Shown here in pieces: positions 1-4,560 of a stretch of 7,408 bases of DNA (within the stretch, counting starts at the first letter, position 1; every line of letters begins with the position of its first letter). Source of the stretch: an uncultured Synergistaceae bacterium (GTDB taxonomy: Bacteria > Synergistota > Synergistia > Synergistales > Aminobacteriaceae); assembly GCA_937870605.1 (NCBI GenBank), contig CALMZW010000178.1, positions 1 to 7,408 of the forward strand. Reading direction: 5' to 3'. The position numbers were made by a program, and so were the translations under genes. A model generated the notes under the pieces. It was not told where the DNA came from. It saw nothing but the letters and a program-made list of their open reading frames with translations, and searched no databases.

Positions 1-36
1 AAGGGCGGGCTTCCCCTGAGGGAGGCCCGCCCTTTT
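1..36. terminator. Strong intrinsic terminator, possibly bidirectional
   Basis: Arms AAGGGCGGGC (1-10) and GCCCGCCCTT (25-34) pair perfectly. The stem continues inward through one G-U pair and four Watson-Crick pairs to a CTGA tetraloop at 16-19. On the + strand the stem ends in four T (33-36), which would end a rightward transcript entering from the left. On the - strand it lies just after the stop codon at 53-51 of the leftward secreted-protein gene, so it probably also ends that transcript. The - strand T-tract would lie beyond position 1 and cannot be checked. Confidence 0.85.
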
Positions 37-50
37 CACGTTCGGCGTCT

Positions 51-422
51 TTACTTTTTTCGCGGACGGCCGAGAATCATCGAGGCGCTCTTCGAGCCCT
101 TTTTGTTGCACTTCGCGATGACGGTGACCTTCATCCCGTTATGCAGCGGCTTCAGGTAGAAGACGTCCATCTGGGATTTGAAGTTCGTCTGCATCGTGTA
201 GTCGCGGAAAGCGACGACCCTCTTTCCCGCCAGCACGGTGATCCGGCTGACGTAGTGCTCGTTGATGGCGCTGACCGGGTGAAGCACGTTCACGTCCAAA
301 ACGCGCAGACTCGCGTCCCAGTGCAGGTCGATGCCGTTCGGCGCATGGGCGAAGGCCGCACCCGTTCCGACCAGAAGGAGAACACACACGCACGACACGA
401 ATGCAAAGCGCCAGATCCTCAC
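51..422 (-). CDS. Secreted desulfoferrodoxin/superoxide reductase-fold protein with incomplete iron site
   Basis: A 123-residue protein. I chose the GTG start at 422-420 because GAGGAGG sits about 7 bases upstream and a classic signal peptide follows: basic MRIWR, a hydrophobic core to about residue 22, and a likely cleavage site after AFA (residue 25). The in-frame ATG at 500 overlaps the -10 box of the likely promoter, so it is not a useful start. The mature part has the pattern of the C-terminal iron-binding domain of desulfoferrodoxin: V-x-V-x-x-HP (H48, P49), EHYV (H56), then late KCN (C105, N106). Known superoxide reductases bind Fe with four His and one Cys. Here the His normally three residues after the Cys is Lys108, and no clear equivalent of the first His is seen. 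It fits a family of exported small proteins beginning AHPPSD-like after the signal peptide, whose function is unknown to me. Superoxide reductase activity is therefore doubtful; a binding or redox role is inference. Confidence 0.75.
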   Translation of the reverse strand: MRIWRFAFVSCVCVLLLVGTGAAFAHAPNGIDLHWDASLRVLDVNVLHPVSAINEHYVSRITVLAGKRVVAFRDYTMQTNFKSQMDVFYLKPLHNGMKVTVIAKCNKKGSKSASMILGRPRKK

Positions 423-498
423 GACGATCCCTCCTCGACACGATTCGGAGATGCCGGACCGACGCCCGGACTCCCCTTCGCTTGAAAAAACTTCAAAC

Positions 499-527
499 AT
501 TATAGTCTATTCCGACACGACCGACAA
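499..527 (-). promoter_or_regulatory. Sigma-70 type promoter for the secreted SOR-like gene
   Basis: Reading the - strand, TTGTCG (527-522) and a perfect TATAAT (504-499) are separated by 17 bases. The -35 box matches consensus at four of six positions. Transcription would begin near 492, giving a leader of about 70 nt before the GTG start at 422. No other gene is close enough on this strand to be the target. Confidence 0.65.
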
Positions 528-563
528 GAAGAGAACGCCCTCCTAAAAAGATAACTATTTGTA

Positions 564-569
564 TATAAT
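564..569 (+). promoter_or_regulatory. Perfect -10 box (TATAAT) upstream of the DUF1659 operon, no visible -35
   Basis: TATAAT lies in an AT-rich stretch (545-570) of otherwise GC-rich DNA, about 93 bases before the first operon ATG at 663. The sequence 16-18 bases upstream (CTCCTA, TCCTAA, CCTAAA) does not resemble TTGACA. The operon encodes its own sigma factor, so use of an alternative sigma or an activator is possible. This is inferred only from the lone -10 box. Confidence 0.5.
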
Positions 570-595
570 ACGAAGCCAACGCACTCTTATAGGCG

Positions 596-636
596 TCACC
601 CGCAGGAAGTTCCGCAGACGATGCGGCGAGGGGTGA
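596..636 (+). other. Possible nested hairpin in the leader of the DUF1659 operon
   Basis: TCACCC (596-601) can pair with GGGTGA (631-636), enclosing a second stem CCGCA (612-616) / TGCGG (622-626) with a GACGA loop. It lies between the putative promoter and the ribosome binding site AAGGAG (649-654). It is not followed by a T-tract positioned as in a terminator, and matches no riboswitch I recognise. Short GC-rich stems arise by chance in such DNA, so this is weak. Confidence 0.25.
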
Positions 637-662
637 ACACTTTTTCCGAAGGAGTGATACGG

Positions 663-884
663 ATGGCGACGTATTCGCCGATGGACAGCAAGGTTGTTCT
701 GCGCGTGCAGACGGGGACGGATTCGGGCGGCAAGCCCGTTCTGCGGAGCATTTCCCTGATGAAGGTGGCGGCGTCCGCTGCGGCGGACAATGTCAAGGCG
801 GTTTCCGACGCGCTCGGGGCGCTTTTGGCCCATACGGTGCGTTCCACCGAAAAGGTGGACAACAATACCGTGGAGATCGCCTAG
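663..884 (+). CDS. DUF1659 family small protein
   Basis: A 73-residue soluble protein with no signal peptide or membrane span. The ATG at 663 has AAGGAG (649-654) eight bases upstream; an in-frame ATG at 621 lacks such a site and would add unrelated residues. The pattern fits DUF1659: a beta-like start (SKVVLRVQTGTDSGGKPVLRS), then a central S-x-x-K-V-x-x-x-A segment, then a helix ending in a short polar tail. Family members are typically about 70-75 residues. The function of DUF1659 is not known. It leads an operon with DUF2922, YvrJ, an M15 peptidase and a sigma factor. As I recall, DUF1659, DUF2922 and YvrJ genes are often neighbours in Firmicutes, which supports the family calls and suggests a shared role. 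Confidence 0.85.
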   Translation: MATYSPMDSKVVLRVQTGTDSGGKPVLRSISLMKVAASAAADNVKAVSDALGALLAHTVRSTEKVDNNTVEIA

Positions 885-893
885 GCGATTTCC
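872..893 (+). other. Hairpin/perfect palindrome across the DUF1659 stop codon
   Basis: ATCGCCTAGGCGAT (876-889) is a perfect 14-base palindrome. In RNA it extends to a nine-pair stem, GGAGATCGC (872-880) with GCGATTTCC (885-893), including one G-U pair and a CTAG loop that holds most of the DUF1659 stop codon. It ends three bases before the DUF2922 ribosome binding site GAGGAGG (896-902). No T-run follows, so it is not an intrinsic terminator. It could set the translation ratio or RNA stability of the two genes (inference). Confidence 0.45.
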
Positions 894-911
894 GTGAGGA
901 GGCGAGCATAG

Positions 912-1118
912 ATGAAGACGGTGCGGATGCGTTTCGGAACGGCGGACGGCGCGACGGTGTCGCTTTCCCTGGGATACGCGAAGGATTCCCTGACGGAGGC
1001 GGAGGTCAGGACCGCGATGCAGGCGGTGATCGATAACCCGATTTTCGTCACGGCCCCGGCGAGCATCAGGTCGGCGGAGCTGGTCGACCGGACGGTCACC
1101 GATCTGATCGAGGGATAG
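912..1118 (+). CDS. DUF2922 family small protein
   Basis: A 68-residue soluble protein. The ATG at 912 has GAGGAGG (896-902) nine bases upstream. The sequence shows the DUF2922 layout: an initial strand (KTVRMRFGTADGATVSLSL), a helix marked LTEAEVRTAMQAVI (residues 27-40), an IF pair, and the closing segment A-E-L-V-D-R-T-V-T-D-L. Length is normal for the family. Function is unknown. It lies 27 bases after DUF1659 and 16 bases before YvrJ, so co-transcription is near certain. DUF1659 and DUF2922 are similar in size and may act as a pair, but that is inferred from proximity only. Confidence 0.85.
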   Translation: MKTVRMRFGTADGATVSLSLGYAKDSLTEAEVRTAMQAVIDNPIFVTAPASIRSAELVDRTVTDLIEG

Positions 1119-1134
1119 TCGTCGGAGGCGGAAC

Positions 1135-1284
1135 ATGGAAGAGATTCTTGCGTCGTCGATTCAGAGCGGCTTTGCGGTCGCCGTGGCGGCATACCTTCTG
1201 GTCCGGATGGAGAAACGGCTGGACGACCTGACGGCGGCCATCGGCGAATTGCGGGCCGCCATAGAGGGAGAGGGCGCCCGGTGA
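1135..1284 (+). CDS. yvrJ: YvrJ family single-span membrane peptide
   Basis: A 49-residue protein beginning MEEILASSIQSGF. The ATG at 1135 follows GGAGG (1124-1128) by six bases. Residues 9-24 form one hydrophobic span (IQSGFAVAVAAYLLVR), directly followed by an amphipathic charged helix, MEKRLDDLTAAIGELRAAIEG (25-45). This is the YvrJ signature of a span ending in YLLVR followed by EK-x-L-D-x-L. In Bacillus subtilis, yvrJ is, as I recall, co-expressed with oxdC under the unusual sigma factor SigO (YvrI) and its partner RsoA; its molecular function is unknown. Here too a short sigma factor gene is in the operon. The short N-terminal span plus charged helix also resembles BhlA/UviB holin-like peptides, and the next gene is a wall-peptidase homologue overlapping by 4 bp. 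A holin-like role is inference. Confidence 0.85.
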   Translation: MEEILASSIQSGFAVAVAAYLLVRMEKRLDDLTAAIGELRAAIEGEGAR

Positions 1285-1634
1285 GGTTGAACGACCTTCG
1301 GGTTTCGCTTCACTTCTCCCTGCGGGAATTCGAGTGCCCCTGTTGCCACAGGGTCCGGCTGCACCCTCTTCTGCTGGTCCGCCTCGAAGAGCTTCGCGAG
1401 GCGTGGGGGCGCCCGTTGCTGCTGACAAGCGGCTACCGGTGCGATCCCCACAACGCGCGGGTGGGGGGCGTTCCGAAGAGCGCCCACCGCCTGGGCCTGG
1501 CGGCGGATGTGGCGGTTCCGGGGGAGGATCAGGAGGCGTTCGTGCTCGCCGCGGCGGACGCGCACTTTCACCGGATTCTTCCACATTGCGACCGGGGATA
1601 TGTCCATCTTGCGGTGGACGCGGGAGCTTCATGA
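1281..1634 (+). CDS. M15 family (D-Ala-D-Ala carboxypeptidase-like) Zn peptidase
   Basis: A 117-residue protein starting at GTG 1281 inside the end of yvrJ (GTGA overlap), with GGGAGAGGG (1266-1274) six bases upstream. It has the M15 peptidase hallmarks: SGYR (50-53), HN-x-x-VGG (57-63), then S-A-H-R-L-G-L-A-A-D, giving Zn ligands His69 and Asp76, and Y-V-H-L, giving the third ligand His109. An early CPCC motif (19-22) is common in this short subfamily and may be structural. Such enzymes cleave peptidoglycan cross-links or stem peptides and often serve as phage endolysins or tail-associated enzymes. There is no signal peptide, so if it acts on the wall it needs lysis or a membrane pore to reach it. 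A YvrJ gene directly upstream is suggestive of this. The sigma factor gene follows with a 4-bp overlap. It could instead be a cytoplasmic or inactive relic, but the catalytic ligands are intact. Confidence 0.85.
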   Translation: MRLNDLRVSLHFSLREFECPCCHRVRLHPLLLVRLEELREAWGRPLLLTSGYRCDPHNARVGGVPKSAHRLGLAADVAVPGEDQEAFVLAAADAHFHRILPHCDRGYVHLAVDAGAS

Positions 1635-2110
1635 TCGAAGGCCGGGCTGGGGTCGAGGCGGCGTGCGCCGCCTACCGGCCCCTGGTGCGGGCGACGGCGC
1701 GGCGGTATCTGGGGCGCGGGGCGGAGTTCGAGGATCTGGAGCAGGAAGGGTATCTCGCGTTGATCCGGCTGCTTCCGCGCTGTCCTCCCGGGGAACCGCT
1801 CCCGCGGTTCCTGAAGCTTCGCCTGCCCGCGATGGTGCGCGACGCCGCGGAACGGATGCGCCGCGACGCGACGATGGATGTATGCGAGCTTGAAGGGACG
1901 GATGCGGAGCCCTGCTGCCCCCCGGAGGAGATCGGCGAGTCGCCCGTGTTCGAGCGGCTGCTCTCCGGGGAAGACCTGCACATCGTCCGATGGATCGCGG
2001 AGGGGTGGACGCAGGCCGATATCGGGCGCCGTCTGGGGATCTCGCAGCAGGCGGTCAGCGCCCGGCTGCGGCGGATCCGCCCGCTGCTTCGCCCCGTCCT
2101 TTTCGAATAG
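1631..2110 (+). CDS. Short sigma-70 family RNA polymerase sigma factor (regions 2 and 4)
   Basis: A 159-residue protein. The ATG at 1631 overlaps the M15 stop (ATGA), with GGAG (1623-1626) four bases upstream. Region 2 spans about residues 10-80 and contains the typical FEDLEQEGYLALI (33-45) and a basic helix, RFLKLRLPAMVRDAAERMRRD (59-79). A short acidic, Cys-containing linker (81-104) follows. Region 4 (about 105-155) has a clear helix-turn-helix, TQADIGRRLGISQQAVSARL (127-146). Regions 1.1 and 3 are absent, as in ECF, YvrI/SigO and TcdR/UviA-type factors. It is the last gene of the operon, just before a strong terminator. The likely role is to direct RNA polymerase to a small regulon, possibly including its own operon; the targets cannot be read from this window. 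No anti-sigma gene is present here. Confidence 0.85.
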   Translation: MIEGRAGVEAACAAYRPLVRATARRYLGRGAEFEDLEQEGYLALIRLLPRCPPGEPLPRFLKLRLPAMVRDAAERMRRDATMDVCELEGTDAEPCCPPEEIGESPVFERLLSGEDLHIVRWIAEGWTQADIGRRLGISQQAVSARLRRIRPLLRPVLFE

Positions 2111-2125
2111 AGCGTCCGACGAACG

Positions 2126-2181
2126 AAAAGAGAGCCGGAGACGTTCCCTCAAATGGGAGTGTCTCCGGCTCTCTTTTTTTT
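2126..2181 (+). terminator. Strong rho-independent terminator after the sigma factor operon
   Basis: AGAGAGCCGGAGAC (2129-2142) pairs perfectly with GTCTCCGGCTCTCT (2161-2174), and an inner TCCC/GGGA stem (2145-2148 with 2155-2158) closes on a six-base loop. The stem is followed by a run of eight T (2174-2181). It begins 16 bases after the sigma factor stop codon and separates that operon from the HD-GYP gene. A short A-run before the left arm could give weaker termination on the opposite strand. Confidence 0.95.
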
Positions 2182-2211
2182 GCTGTTCTCGCGAACTGTG
2201 CGGAGCCGGCG

Positions 2212-2217
2212 TATAAT
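2212..2217 (+). promoter_or_regulatory. Perfect -10 box (TATAAT) upstream of the HD-GYP gene
   Basis: TATAAT lies 30 bases upstream of the ATG at 2248 and just after the preceding terminator, so the gene appears to have its own promoter with a very short leader. No recognisable TTGACA is found 16-18 bases upstream (sequence near 2188-2195 is CTCGCGAA). The ribosome binding site GGAGGGG (2234-2240) follows. Confidence 0.5.
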
Positions 2218-2247
2218 TAACGAAGGTCACGCTGGAGGGGTCGTCGG

Positions 2248-4560
2248 ATGTCCATTCGATCGAAGCTCTGGATTCTTGCCGTGGGAATATGCATCGCCGT
2301 CATCGGAATGTCCGTACTGACGTATTTCTGGGCGAACGATCTCTTCGGCCGCCGTCTGGAAGAGTCGGGGCAGGCCTCGGCGCGCGACGGCGCCGAAATA
2401 GTCGTCCAGTACTTCGAAAAGCTCCGGATGCTCGCGGAGACGACGGCCGCCGCGACGTCCTTTCACATGCGGGAGGGACATGGCGCCGCCCGGACGGACG
2501 ATCATGTCGAGACGCTCGTCTCGTCGTTTCTCGAAAGGCACAGGAATACAGGGATTCAGGATGTCTTCGTGGGACTCGAGGCGGACGGTTCGTTTGCGGA
2601 CGGCTCGGGCTGGCGCGAGCCGGAGGGGTACGACTGCCGGAAGCGATCCTGGTACCGCCGGGCCGCCGACCAGGGGCGGACGGTCGTCGCCGATCCCTAT
2701 GTCGACATGATCACCAAGGTCAACGTTCTTTCCGTGACGACGCCCGTCCGGTCGGAGGACGGCGCGCTGCTCGGCGTGGCCGGCGTTGACGTGGATCTGA
2801 AGCACCTCCAGTCGCTTGTGCAGCCCCGGCGGGTTTTCGGGTCCGGCTTCGGAATGCTGATCGGCCGCGACGGCGTCATCCTCGCGGCGCCCTACCCCGA
2901 GCTGCTTCTTGCGGCGCGCGTGACGGACCGCGGCTTTGCGGACCCGTCTTTCCTCAGCGCCGCGGAACAGATGATGGACGGCGGCTCCGGACATGCGGAT
3001 GTCACGTTCCGCGGCGAGCGGTTGAGGCTGTTTTTCCATCCGTGCGGAAGCGGCGACGGCGACATTTCCGGCCTGTCTTTCGGCCTTCTCTTTCCCGAGC
3101 GGGAAATTTCGGCGATGGCGCGCGACGTGGCGATCCTTCACATGGGCGGCGGACTGATTTCGCTGCTGCTGGTGCTGCTCGTGATCATTCCGACGGCGAG
3201 CGGCATCCTGAAGGCGCTCACCGGACTTCGGAAGACCTCCGAGCGAATCGCCGAGCAGTTCGCGCCCCGTCGGGATCTGGCGGAGGCCGCGCTTTCGCTG
3301 AATCTCCTGCATCAGTCGGTCGTCGAACAGAAGCGGCAGAGCGGCCTGTCGGAGCTGACATCGTTCCTGGGCGGGCTCGAATCCGCGTTGAGCGCCATTT
3401 CCGGACAGCAGGAAGAGATTTCGGCCCTCACCGAAGAGACCATGGCCATGAATGACGAACTCATCCGCACGAACGACGCGCTTCGCCGGCGCGAGGATAT
3501 TTGGACGCGCACGCTGGATGTGACCGTGGCGATAACCAGCCCCGGAGAGTTCGAGGAAAAACTCCGCGGGATTTCCGAGACGATCCGCCAGGCGGCAGGG
3601 GCGTTCGGCGTGCTCGCAGCGCGGATCGACGGCGATGTTGCGATCAACCTGGCGAGCGCGGGATACCGCGGCCGGACGCTCCCGCTGACCGCGCCGCTCG
3701 ACGGGACCGTCGTCGGACGCGTCGTCCGGACGGGGCTGACGGCCTGGGTGGAACGGGTCGACCAGGATCCCGAGTACTTCCAGGTCCACCCGGATGTCCA
3801 GACCGAGGTCCTTCTGCCGCTTCTTGAGATGGGACAGGTTATCGGCATCCTGGAGCTTGCCTTCGACCGCAGGACGCCCCGGAACGAGGAGCTTCTGGAG
3901 ACGCTCCACCCGGTGACGTCGGCGCTGGCCGGGCTCATCGGCGCGGAGTACCTTCACCGCGAGATTCTCGACTCCTACCGTTATCTGGCGGAAAAGCTCC
4001 AGTCGATTACGGGGATTCACCACTACGAGACGGCGGAGCATACGGACCGCATCGGCGAATACTCGCGGCTGGCGGCGCAATGGCTCGGCCGGAGCAGGGA
4101 AGATCAGGAGAACATTTTCATCTTCGCCCGGCTCCACGACCTGGGCAAGCTCCGCGTTCCGGTCGAAATCCTGACCAAGCCGGGCGCGCTCACGCCCGAA
4201 GAAATGGACGTCATCAGACGGCACCCCGAATGGGGCCGGGAAATCATCGGGGACGCGCGATGGCTCGAGATGGCGCGCCGGATCTGCATGACCCACCACG
4301 AACGATGGGAGGGGTCCGGATATCCCCTCGGGCTGCGGGGAGACGAGATCCCGTGGGAGGGACAGGTCGTCGCGCTTGCGGACGTCTATGACGCCCTGCG
4401 CTCGCCGAGAGCCTACAAACAGGGCATGAGCCACGAAGACGCCTGCCGGATCATCCTCGAAGGCGACGGCCGCACGATGCCGGAACACTTCAACCCCACG
4501 CTGATCGCGAGTTTCCGCTCGCATCACGCGGAGATGGACCGGATTTTCGCGGGAGGCTAA
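2248..4560 (+). CDS. Membrane dCache-GAF-HD-GYP cyclic-di-GMP phosphodiesterase
   Basis: A 770-residue inner-membrane protein. The ATG at 2248 has GGAGGGG (2234-2240) seven bases upstream. Order: first membrane span (about 7-27); periplasmic dCache domain (about 35-290); second span (about 297-318); a linker rich in coiled-coil (about 330-415) without a canonical HAMP; GAF domain (about 425-575); HD-GYP domain (about 585-765). The Cache part has Y128, R133, W135, Y136, Y151 and D181, spaced like the known amino-acid-binding dCache motif (PctA type). The HD-GYP part has E594, H598, H630-D631 (with K634), H659, H683-H684 and D712, matching the trinuclear iron type, so hydrolysis of c-di-GMP to GMP or pGpG is predicted. 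The GYP motif reads HHERWEGSGYP, with Glu688 where Asp is usual. No GGDEF domain is present. It probably senses an amino acid outside and lowers c-di-GMP inside (inference). Its stop overlaps the stop of the convergent gene. Confidence 0.92.
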   Translation: MSIRSKLWILAVGICIAVIGMSVLTYFWANDLFGRRLEESGQASARDGAEIVVQYFEKLRMLAETTAAATSFHMREGHGAARTDDHVETLVSSFLERHRNTGIQDVFVGLEADGSFADGSGWREPEGYDCRKRSWYRRAADQGRTVVADPYVDMITKVNVLSVTTPVRSEDGALLGVAGVDVDLKHLQSLVQPRRVFGSGFGMLIGRDGVILAAPYPELLLAARVTDRGFADPSFLSAAEQMMDGGSGHADVTFRGERLRLFFHPCGSGDGDISGLSFGLLFPEREISAMARDVAILHMGGGLISLLLVLLVIIPTASGILKALTGLRKTSERIAEQFAPRRDLAEAALSLNLLHQSVVEQKRQSGLSELTSFLGGLESALSAISGQQEEISALTEETMAMNDELIRTNDALRRREDIWTRTLDVTVAITSPGEFEEKLRGISETIRQAAGAFGVLAARIDGDVAINLASAGYRGRTLPLTAPLDGTVVGRVVRTGLTAWVERVDQDPEYFQVHPDVQTEVLLPLLEMGQVIGILELAFDRRTPRNEELLETLHPVTSALAGLIGAEYLHREILDSYRYLAEKLQSITGIHHYETAEHTDRIGEYSRLAAQWLGRSREDQENIFIFARLHDLGKLRVPVEILTKPGALTPEEMDVIRRHPEWGREIIGDARWLEMARRICMTHHERWEGSGYPLGLRGDEIPWEGQVVALADVYDALRSPRAYKQGMSHEDACRIILEGDGRTMPEHFNPTLIASFRSHHAEMDRIFAGG

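Noticed and set aside
423..500. N-terminal extension of the secreted SOR-like protein from an ATG at 500
   Set aside because: It would bury the signal peptide behind 26 polar residues, and the ATG overlaps the probable -10 box; the GTG at 422 has a strong ribosome binding site.
841..863. Hairpin TCCACC-GAAAA-GGTGGA inside the DUF1659 gene
   Set aside because: Only a six-pair stem within coding sequence, no T-run and no special position; likely chance.
1334..1630. Possible 99-residue N-terminal extension of the sigma factor from an ATG at 1334
   Set aside because: The extension overlaps the M15 peptidase gene, is Gly/Arg/Pro-rich without sigma features, and the ATG at 1631 has its own GGAG and the usual stop-start overlap.
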